This document shows positions 1 to 5,088 of a stretch of 5,414 bases of DNA, one piece after another. Position 1 is the first letter of the stretch, and each line of letters starts with the position of its first letter. The stretch spans positions 1-5,414 of the forward strand of contig JACMPN010000334.1 of NCBI GenBank assembly GCA_014377495.1. Direction: 5' to 3'. The DNA is from Candidatus Sericytochromatia bacterium (GTDB lineage Bacteria; Cyanobacteriota; Sericytochromatia; JACMPN01). The notes under the pieces are model-generated. The model was not told the origin of the DNA and searched no databases. It saw nothing but the letters and a program-made list of their open reading frames with translations. The translations under genes and the position numbers were made by a program.

Positions 1-351
1 ATCGTCAGCTCCGCCAAGCGCAATGAGCTGGATCGCCTCGTCAGTCAGATCCCCGGCCCCATCGACGCCGTCATCTGCGGCGACGACGTGCCCCGGACCA
101 AGCCGGATCCCGCCCTCTGGCAGGCCGCCCTCACCAGGCTGGGCGTTACCGCCAGCGAAGCCGTCGTCATCGGGGATTCGCCCTCCGACTTCACCGCGGC
201 CCAAGCCCTGGGAATGACGGGTGCCGGCGTCCTGACGGGCGGCTTTGCGGCGGACCGGCTGCAGCGGGCAGGTGCCCGCTTCGTTTACGAGGACCTCGAC
301 GACCTGCGCCGGCATCTGGGGGACTGGCTGCCGCTGCCGAAGGCGGCATAG
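1..351 (+). CDS. HAD-superfamily hydrolase, C-terminal part (5' end outside window)
   Basis: The reading frame is open from the first base to a TAG stop and gives 116 residues, about half of a typical 210-230 residue subfamily I phosphatase. The visible part holds three of the four HAD motifs. Motif II is the serine in IVSSAKR (residues 1-7 of the fragment). Motif III is the lysine in TKPDPALW (K34). Motif IV is the acidic GDSPSD (D59 and D63), which binds Mg2+, followed by an AAQALGM helix typical of this family. The nucleophile motif DxDxT and the cap domain lie upstream of the window. The expected role is cytoplasmic, Mg2+-dependent phosphate monoester hydrolysis through an aspartyl-phosphate intermediate. 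The fold resembles phosphoglycolate phosphatase (Gph) or the pyrophosphatase PpaX, but the substrate cannot be read from this half. The gene converges on the M23 peptidase gene, with a shared hairpin 4 nt after its stop. Confidence 0.88.
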   Translation: MVSSAKRNELDRLVSQIPGPIDAVICGDDVPRTKPDPALWQAALTRLGVTASEAVVIGDSPSDFTAAQALGMTGAGVLTGGFAADRLQRAGARFVYEDLDDLRRHLGDWLPLPKAA

Positions 352-355
352 GTAG

Positions 356-393
356 GCAGAAAGGCCGCCCTGTTGCCAGGGCGGCCTTTCTGC
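356..393. terminator. Bidirectional intrinsic terminator between convergent genes
   Basis: A perfect 17-bp inverted repeat (356-372 pairing with 377-393) encloses the 4-nt loop TTGC. Each arm read 5' to 3' ends in GGCCTTTCTGC. On either strand, a GC-rich core stem is therefore followed by a short U-rich stretch. It lies 4 nt after the stop of the HAD gene and 16 nt after the stop of the opposing peptidase gene, the expected place for a shared terminator. There is no long U-tract outside the stem, so efficiency is inferred. Confidence 0.85.
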
Positions 394-409
394 TCCGAAA
401 AACGGTCTC

Positions 410-1972
410 TTACAGGTAACCGCGGGGATCGACGGGATTGCCGTTGACCCGCACCTCAAAGTGCACGTGCGGCCCCGAGGCCCGCCCGGTCGAACCGACG
501 GCCCCGATGGGCTGCCCGGCCTCGACCCGCTGCCCAGGGGACACCAGGAGCCGTGAGCAGTGGCCGTAACGGGTCGTCACACCGTTGCCATGGCTGATCA
601 CGATGGCATTGCCATAGGCACCATCGTAGGCAGCGGACAGGACCACACCGCTGCGGGCGGCCTTGATCATCGTGCCGGGGTCGTTGGCGATGTCGATGCC
701 GGCATGGAGCCGACCGCCGCGCCAGCCGAAGCCGGAGCTGACGCCACCGGCGTTGGGCGTCACCATCCGACCGTTGTCATGGCTCTCAAGATCGTGGTCG
801 TGATCGTCATGGCTCTCAACGGGTGCCGGCCGGGTCCGCTCACCCGAGGGCAAGGACCGGGAAACCGGGGTGGACCGCTCGGACCGGGCGCCACGATCGG
901 CAGGCTTGGTCACGGTCGTTTTGGTCGGACGGACAGCGGCGCTGCGCTTCGTCTCGACGGGCTTGTTGCGCTTCGGCTCGTAGGCGACGAGCCGGATCTC
1001 GGGGTTCCGCTCATGACGGACGACGACGGGGGGCTTCGCCCGCTCTTTCGTATAGCTGACGCCGGGAATGATCAGCGACTGGCCGATCCGCAGATGTTCC
1101 ATCTTGGCGCCGGGGTTGGCGCTCTGGAGCTTGGCCAGCGAGACACTGTAGCGGTAGGCCAGCTCGAGGGCGGTCTCACCGTGGGACAGCGTGTGGACCA
1201 CGCCGTTGAACGGCAGGATGGCCATCTTTTTGCCGGCCTTGAGGTTGGCTTCGGGCGCCAGGCCATTGACCTGACGGATCGTCGACTCGTTCAGCTCGAA
1301 GCGTTTGGCCAACGTCGTGATCGAGTCGCCGGCCTTGACCGTGTACTCGACGACCCGGGTGCGGGTGGCATTGACGACGCCCGGCTGGGCGGCGAGCTTC
1401 AGGGCCTCGGCCCGCTTTTCTGTCTGGTTCTGGGCGAGGATCTGATCGACCACCGGACCGCCGGTCGGGGCGATGCCCAACCAGAGGAGGGCCGAGACGC
1501 CGGCGACGGCGACGGCCGAACCGGCCGGGATCAGCCAACCGGGCAACTGGCCGCTCGTGCGGTTCACCAGGATCGGCGTGGACGGCATCGTCGGCTTGGT
1601 CAGGCCGATCGAGGCACCCTTGAGGGAACCCACCTGCTCGGACACCCAACCGGCCAGAGTCTGGACCAGGTGCACCGGGGCCATGGCGACGGTGGCGGCA
1701 ACCTGACGGATCGCGACGCTCTGCTGGCTCCGGTTGCTGGTGCGGACCACCCGATAGGGGTCCAACTGCCGACGGGGAGCGGTGATCTCGGGATGGTAGA
1801 CGAACGACCCGATCGAGTCCGTGTCATTGGCGAACAGGGCGTTGACGTCAAATCCGGCGTTACCGAGGTCGACTTCGACATAGACACTGGGGTTGGCATC
1901 GGCGGACTTCCGCTTTTTGCCGGCCCGGGCATTGGGAGCCTTATCCCCTGGAACGGTCAGCTTACTTTTCAC
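410..1972 (-). CDS. Membrane-anchored LysM-LysM-M23 peptidoglycan endopeptidase
   Basis: The 520-residue protein starts at a GTG codon supported by an AAAGGAG ribosome binding site 9 nt upstream. Order of parts: residues 1-144 hydrophilic and basic, with no signal peptide; 145-169 a single hydrophobic segment (GWLIPAGSAVAVAGVSALLW onward), likely a signal anchor leaving the N-terminus in the cytoplasm; 207-253 first LysM (EYTVKAGDSITTLAKRF, ending AILP); 258-303 second LysM (HTLSHGETALELAYRY, ending LIIP); 304-400 a basic, Pro/Arg/Lys-rich linker ending in a His/Asp cluster; 403-520 peptidase M23. The M23 zinc and catalytic motifs are complete: HAGID (H423, D427), YGH (H471) and HVH (H502, H504), so it should be an active lysostaphin-type endopeptidase cutting peptide cross-links, unlike degenerate EnvC/NlpD-type activators. 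LysM domains bind glycan N-acetylglucosamine. The gene appears monocistronic: a long spacer lies upstream and a terminator downstream. An unanchored, secreted form is unlikely because no cleavage site is evident. The N-terminal region matches nothing I recognise. Confidence 0.93.
   Translation of the reverse strand: MKSKLTVPGDKAPNARAGKKRKSADANPSVYVEVDLGNAGFDVNALFANDTDSIGSFVYHPEITAPRRQLDPYRVVRTSNRSQQSVAIRQVAATVAMAPVHLVQTLAGWVSEQVGSLKGASIGLTKPTMPSTPILVNRTSGQLPGWLIPAGSAVAVAGVSALLWLGIAPTGGPVVDQILAQNQTEKRAEALKLAAQPGVVNATRTRVVEYTVKAGDSITTLAKRFELNESTIRQVNGLAPEANLKAGKKMAILPFNGVVHTLSHGETALELAYRYSVSLAKLQSANPGAKMEHLRIGQSLIIPGVSYTKERAKPPVVVRHERNPEIRLVAYEPKRNKPVETKRSAAVRPTKTTVTKPADRGARSERSTPVSRSLPSGERTRPAPVESHDDHDHDLESHDNGRMVTPNAGGVSSGFGWRGGRLHAGIDIANDPGTMIKAARSGVVLSAAYDGAYGNAIVISHGNGVTTRYGHCSRLLVSPGQRVEAGQPIGAVGSTGRASGPHVHFEVRVNGNPVDPRGYL
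776..819 (-). repeat. 14-nt direct repeat with 30-bp period inside the M23 linker
   Basis: The 14-mer GTCATGGCTCTCAA occurs at 776-789 and 806-819, exactly 30 bp (10 codons) apart and in frame with the peptidase gene. It encodes two copies of ESHD (residues 386-389 and 396-399) flanking DHDHDL. The result is a small His/Asp-rich patch with four His and five Asp in residues 388-399. An in-frame tandem duplication is the simplest origin. Confidence 0.8.
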
Positions 1973-1981
1973 CGGCCAGTG

Positions 1982-1988
1982 CTCCTTT
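1982..1988 (-). promoter_or_regulatory. Ribosome binding site of the M23 peptidase gene
   Basis: On the minus strand AAAGGAG lies 9 nt before the GTG at 1972-1970. This strong Shine-Dalgarno match decides the start codon. Confidence 0.85.
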
Positions 1989-2063
1989 CAACTTAATTTT
2001 CGATCCGTCGGCTGCCGTCCTCTATATGGAAGGCGCCTCAATCTCGGTTACCACAGTCACAAC

Positions 2064-2078
2064 TGCAAGTGATTTGCA
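2064..2078. promoter_or_regulatory. Dyad TGCAA-N5-TTGCA, possible operator
   Basis: Two perfect 5-bp arms (2064-2068 and 2074-2078) are separated by GTGAT. The dyad abuts the candidate -10 box, sharing base 2078, and covers the predicted transcription start on the minus strand. That is where a repressor site would sit. The arms are short, so chance occurrence is possible. Confidence 0.3.
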
Positions 2079-2107
2079 CTATACCGGCAGGTCTAGGGCG
2101 CGTACAA
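2078..2107 (-). promoter_or_regulatory. Candidate sigma70/SigA-type promoter for the M23 gene
   Basis: On the minus strand TATAGT (2083-2078) is a 5/6 match to the -10 box. Upstream, TTGTAC (2107-2102) keeps the TTG of the -35 box with an 18-nt spacer. The predicted start near 2071 would leave a leader of about 100 nt before the GTG. A second -10-like TATAGA at 2026-2021 has only a poor -35. The assignment rests on motif matching alone. Confidence 0.4.
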
Positions 2108-2168
2108 CCCGAGCGATCGCGCCGCACACCGCCCGATCCCCAAGACCGTGGGGGTTACACGGGCCTGG

Positions 2169-2184
2169 TAAACATTTATAAACA
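2169..2184. repeat. TAAACA direct repeat, 10-bp period
   Basis: TAAACA occurs at 2169-2174 and 2179-2184, one helical turn apart, in an AT-rich pocket of a GC-rich spacer. The minus strand of the same pocket also contains a TATAAA. The pair is bracketed by GGTAA (2167-2171) and TTACC (2187-2191). It could be a protein binding site or part of a second promoter. Confidence 0.35.
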
Positions 2185-2197
2185 GGTTACCGCTGGA

Positions 2198-2213
2198 TGT
2201 GATCCGTGTCACC
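2198..2213. promoter_or_regulatory. CRP/FNR-family-like palindrome
   Basis: TGTGATCCGTGTCACC matches the CRP-type layout TGTGA-N6-TCACA in nine of the ten defined bases; only the final A is replaced by C. It lies about 225 bp upstream of the peptidase start and overlaps a minus-strand TTGACA (2237-2232) promoter context whose -10 is poor. Its centre is 28 bp from the minus-strand TATAAA (2180-2175), slightly closer than a standard class II activator site. Binding by a Crp/Fnr-family regulator is inference. Confidence 0.35.
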
Positions 2214-2408
2214 AGAGAGCGCCGAAAAGCCTGTCAAGCAAATGATCTGGACATCCCCCTTGCAGCCATCAAGACCGCCCACATGCCCATTCGGCGCGCC
2301 CCGCAGACAACCTCAGTGCGCAGTTAGTTACTGCCGGTCACTCTGAGCACGGTCACAGGCCCCCGCAAACAGAATAACCTCACCTTAACCTGAGAGCGTA
2401 CCTTGCTG

Positions 2409-2442
2409 CAAAAACAATCATTCCCCGGACCTTGAGGCCGGG
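2409..2442 (-). terminator. Possible secondary terminator of the pil-aroC operon
   Basis: On the minus strand CCGGG (2428-2424) pairs with CCCGG (2442-2438), extended by GG/CC with a one-base bulge around a 4-nt loop. A T5 run (2413-2409) follows about 10 nt after the stem. The T-run is too far away for a classical terminator, but the hairpin lies directly after the stronger 25-bp hairpin and could be a back-up. Confidence 0.3.
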
Positions 2443-2449
2443 TTAACTA

Positions 2450-2504
2450 CGACCTGATACGGCAAAGTCCCGGCACGGGGCCGGGACTTTGCCGTATCAG
2501 GTCG
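2450..2504 (-). terminator. Perfect 25-bp hairpin after aroC, probable operon terminator
   Basis: Positions 2450-2474 pair with 2480-2504 without a mismatch, around the 5-nt loop ACGGG. The stem begins 7 nt after the aroC stop. The inner part (GTCCCGGC/GCCGGGAC plus AAA/TTT) resembles an intrinsic terminator, but the stem runs on for another 14 bp and no U-tract follows it. It may instead, or additionally, protect the 3' end or be an RNase III-type processing substrate. The position at the end of the operon favours a terminator. Confidence 0.7.
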
Positions 2505-2511
2505 GGCAGGG

Positions 2512-3684
2512 TCAGTGGGGCAGGGATGCCTTGTACTGGGTGACGTTGGCGAGGATCTCGGCGATGGAGTCCCCACCGAACTTCTCGGCCCAGGCGTTCG
2601 CCAGGACCCAGGCCACCATGGCCTCACCGACGACACCTGCCGCAGGCACGGCACAGACGTCGGAGCGTTCGAAATGGCTCGGGGTCGCCGTGCGGCTCTC
2701 CAAGTCGACGCTGGGCAGCGGCTGGCGCAAGGTGGAGATCGGCTTCATGGCCCCTCGGACGAGCAGAGGCTCGCCATTGGTGACCCCACCCTCGAGGCCG
2801 CCGGCGTTGTTGCTGCTGCGGGCGAGCTCACCCTCCCGCAGGACGATGGGGTCATGCACCTTGGAGCCCGGCCGGTCCGCCGCCTCGAAGCCGATGCCGA
2901 TCTCGACGCCCTTGACGGCCTGGATGCTCATCACGGCCGCCGCCAGCTGGGCGTCGAGCCGCTTGTCCCACTGGCCATAGGAGCCCAGTCCCGGGGGCAG
3001 CCCGGTGACGACGACCTCAAAGACACCGCCCAGCGTGTCGCCGGCCTTGCCCGTGCGGTCGATCAGGTCGACCATGGCCGCCGTCGCCTCCGGATCGGCA
3101 CACCGGACGACCGAGTCCTCGGCCGCCTGCTGCAATTCCGTCAGGCTGGCGGGCAGGGCTGTGGCGGCGATCCCGCCCAGCCGGACGACGTGACTGAAGA
3201 TCTGGACACCGAAGCAGCTCAAATAGGCCTTGGCCAACGCGCCGACCGCCACCCGGGCGGCGGTCTCACGGGCACTCGCCCGCTCCAGGATGTTGCGCAT
3301 GTCGACGACGCCATACTTCTGGGCGCCGGCCAGATCCGCATGGCCAGGCCGGGGCTTGGTGAACTTGCGCTTGTCGATGGCCGCCTCGGCCTCGTCGCCC
3401 GCCTGGGGCTCCGGCGACATGGCCAGTCGCCAATTCGCATAGTCCTTATTAATCAGGTGCATGGCGACGGGCGAACCGATCGTCTTGCCTAGGCGGATGC
3501 CACTCAGAAAGTCGACCCGGTCGGTCTCGATCTTCATCCGGCCGCCTCGCCCGTGGCCCTGCTGGCGGCGGGCGAGGCCGAGGTTGATCGTCTCGGCGAG
3601 GACGGGGATATCGGCCGGGAGGCCCTCCACGATGGCCACCAGGGCCGGGCCGTGGGATTCACCGGCGGTTAGAAAACGCAGCAT
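2512..3684 (-). CDS. aroC: Chorismate synthase
   Basis: This enzyme catalyses the last step of the shikimate pathway, conversion of 5-enolpyruvylshikimate-3-phosphate to chorismate, using reduced FMN in the cytoplasm. The 390-residue length is normal for a full-length member. Family signatures are present in order: GESHGPAL (8-15) with catalytic-type H11; RRQQGHGRGGRM (39-50), an FMN/substrate region; KPRPGHADL (110-118) with the second conserved His, H115; ERASARETAARVAVGA (134-149); and RSDVCAVPAAGVVGEAM (340-356) with the conserved Asp, D342. The ATG start overlaps the pilQ stop by one base (TAATG), and only a weak GGGA lies upstream, so translation probably depends on ribosomes finishing pilQ. 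It is the last gene of the operon; a perfect hairpin follows 7 nt after the TGA stop. Other aromatic-pathway genes such as aroK and aroB do not follow it here. Whether it has its own flavin reductase activity cannot be seen. Confidence 0.97.
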   Translation of the reverse strand: MLRFLTAGESHGPALVAIVEGLPADIPVLAETINLGLARRQQGHGRGGRMKIETDRVDFLSGIRLGKTIGSPVAMHLINKDYANWRLAMSPEPQAGDEAEAAIDKRKFTKPRPGHADLAGAQKYGVVDMRNILERASARETAARVAVGALAKAYLSCFGVQIFSHVVRLGGIAATALPASLTELQQAAEDSVVRCADPEATAAMVDLIDRTGKAGDTLGGVFEVVVTGLPPGLGSYGQWDKRLDAQLAAAVMSIQAVKGVEIGIGFEAADRPGSKVHDPIVLREGELARSSNNAGGLEGGVTNGEPLLVRGAMKPISTLRQPLPSVDLESRTATPSHFERSDVCAVPAAGVVGEAMVAWVLANAWAEKFGGDSIAEILANVTQYKASLPH

Positions 3685-5084
3685 TATTTCCCGTTGGCGA
3701 TTCCGGCGGCTGTTTCCGTCGTGATGTGGGGGGTCACGATGATCATCAGCTCCGTCTCGTCCTCAGTCTGACTTCGATTCGAGAACAGGTTACCAAGAAA
3801 CGGCAGGTCTCCGAGGAACGGAATGCGCGAGCGGGCATCCGTACTGTTCCGCCGGGTCAAGCCGCCGATGACGATGGCCTCGCCGTCACGGACCCGCATC
3901 GTCGTGTTGACGAGCCGCCGCTGGATCTCCGGCACCGGATTGCCGTTGATGATGATGTCCCGACCCCGGGAGGAGATTTCCGGTTTCAGCTCCAGCGTGA
4001 CGAAGCCGCCCGCCGGGTCGATGTGGGGGGTGATCTCCAGCAGTTCGCCGATGGGCTGCCAGGTGATCGACTGGGTGGCGACCACACCGCCCGAACCGCC
4101 CGTGTTGGCGAAGTTCGTGCTGATGATCGGCACCTGATCGGCAATGGTGATCTGGGCCTTGACGTTGTCCTGCGCCGCCACCCGGGGGTTGGTCAGGATC
4201 TTCGCCTTGTTCTCCCGGACCAGGGCGTTCAGGCGGGCGTTGAAGTTGGCCGTGAAGTCGCCCAGGGCATTGAAGGAGACGCTCATCTCGCCTTCCGCCG
4301 CACCGGGGTTGCCGGCGGCGTTGTCGCCGGCCTGCGGGTTGCCGAAGGATGCCCCGACCTTGCCCTGACCGAAACCATAGCTGACGCCGAGTTGCTGACC
4401 GAGAGTCTTGGCCACGCCGATGAGCTTGACGTCGATCATCACCTGCGCCAGAGCCTTATCCAGCGTCGGCACGATCTGCTCGGCGAGAGTCACTTCTTCT
4501 TTGGAGCCGATGACGAGCACGGAGTTGGTCCGCACAACAAGGATGACCTTGGTGTCGGGCTTGAGGATCTGCTTCAGGGTGGCCGCCACGTCGTTGACCT
4601 TGCCGTTGGCCAGGCGGAACGTCTTGACCAGCGGGTCGTTCAGGCCACGGGCCTTCAGGGTCTCTTCGTCTGTGACATAGAGGGTATCGCTGATCCGCCG
4701 GCCGACAAGACCGCTCATCCGCATGATGAAGGTGAAGCTCTGGGAGAGCGGCACGTTGCGCAGGTCGATGTGCCCGAGGGTCTTGTCCAGCTTGGGCGTA
4801 TCGGCGATCAGGTGCAGGCCGGCCTGCTTGGTGAGGACCTTGATGACGTCGCCGACCTTGGCGTCGTCGAGGATGATCGTCACCAGCGGGTCTTCCCGCA
4901 GGTCCAGCGAGGGCAAAAGCTCCATCGGCGGCACTTTGGAGAGCGACGGCGGCGGCACGTAGGCGCCTGCGGCAGGTGCGGCCAGGGCCGGAGCGACGCT
5001 GACCGTGACGACTGCGCCAACCGCCAGGAGGTGGGCGAGCACCGACGGCCGACCCGAGCGGGAAACCAGAGTCTTACGAAACAC
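3684..5084 (-). CDS. pilQ: Type IV pilus / type II secretion secretin, PilQ-like
   Basis: The 466-residue protein starts at a GTG with an AAGGAG 7 nt upstream. A signal peptide covers about residues 1-35 (basic start, hydrophobic core 15-31, APALA cleavage region). Residues 67-137 form a secretin/TonB short N-terminal (N0) domain (ILDDAKVGDVIKVLTKQAGL, then LRNVPLSQ). Residues 152-211 are an N1-type domain (VKTFRLANGKVNDVAATLKQ). A Gly/Ala/Asn-rich stretch (about 238-265) precedes the secretin barrel domain (about 280-456). Barrel signatures include VPIIST (318-323), VRDGEAIVIGGLTRR (398-412), IPFLGDLPFLGNLF (421-434) and ELMIIVTPHI (445-454). Secretins oligomerise into a gated outer-membrane channel for pili or secreted proteins. 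At 466 residues it is much shorter than proteobacterial PilQ (around 700) and has no N-terminal AMIN domains, as in compact secretins of Bacillota-type loci. A GspD of a type II system is the main alternative; the PilP-like neighbour and the aroC gene favour a pilus. Both flanking gene junctions are translationally coupled in layout. Confidence 0.9.
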   Translation of the reverse strand: MFRKTLVSRSGRPSVLAHLLAVGAVVTVSVAPALAAPAAGAYVPPPSLSKVPPMELLPSLDLREDPLVTIILDDAKVGDVIKVLTKQAGLHLIADTPKLDKTLGHIDLRNVPLSQSFTFIMRMSGLVGRRISDTLYVTDEETLKARGLNDPLVKTFRLANGKVNDVAATLKQILKPDTKVILVVRTNSVLVIGSKEEVTLAEQIVPTLDKALAQVMIDVKLIGVAKTLGQQLGVSYGFGQGKVGASFGNPQAGDNAAGNPGAAEGEMSVSFNALGDFTANFNARLNALVRENKAKILTNPRVAAQDNVKAQITIADQVPIISTNFANTGGSGGVVATQSITWQPIGELLEITPHIDPAGGFVTLELKPEISSRGRDIIINGNPVPEIQRRLVNTTMRVRDGEAIVIGGLTRRNSTDARSRIPFLGDLPFLGNLFSNRSQTEDETELMIIVTPHITTETAAGIANGK

Positions 5085-5088
5085 AGCG

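Larger units (their letters stand above)
1973..2449. other. Noncoding spacer between the aroC 3' end and the M23 gene
   Basis: This stretch has no ORF with coding character on either strand. It is visibly richer in A and T than the flanking genes and broken by stops in all frames. I see no tRNA fold and no riboswitch consensus I could defend. It contains candidate regulatory elements listed separately: a sigma70-type promoter with overlapping dyad near 2064-2107, a TAAACA direct repeat, a CRP/FNR-like palindrome near 2205, and a weak hairpin followed by a T-run near 2409-2442. A short hairpin (CCCCA at 2138-2142 with TGGGG at 2149-2153) could form in a long leader. At about 480 nt it is long for this compact genome. 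Confidence 0.7.

Noticed and set aside
560..1996. Long plus-strand open frame opposite the M23 gene (478 codons)
   Set aside because: Its codons lie exactly opposite the peptidase codons. In that register stops appear only where the real gene uses TTA, CTA or TCA, which are rare at this GC content. The translation has no recognisable domain.
2113..2120. GCGATCGC, the HIP1 octamer abundant in cyanobacteria
   Set aside because: I noticed only this one copy, in noncoding DNA; a HIP1-rich genome would show several, and gene content does not suggest a cyanobacterium.
2046..2191. GGTTACC at 2046-2052 and 2185-2191, and AACAGGTTACC shared by 2181-2191 and 3784-3794
   Set aside because: The copies have no regular spacing, and the third lies inside pilQ coding sequence. 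This looks like coincidence or at most a weak motif.
2361..2420. Very short minus-strand ORFs (13 and 19 codons) that overlap at GTGA
   Set aside because: No proper Shine-Dalgarno spacing and no similarity to a known leader peptide; such short frames are expected by chance.
1973..2449. A ydaO-type (c-di-AMP) or other riboswitch before the cell-wall hydrolase gene
   Set aside because: Such riboswitches are known before cell-wall hydrolase genes, but the expected conserved GA-rich blocks are not visible in the leader. A covariance-model scan (Rfam RF00379) would settle it.
2515..3492. Plus-strand open frame opposite aroC (325 codons)
   Set aside because: Same register effect; the minus strand carries all chorismate synthase signatures.
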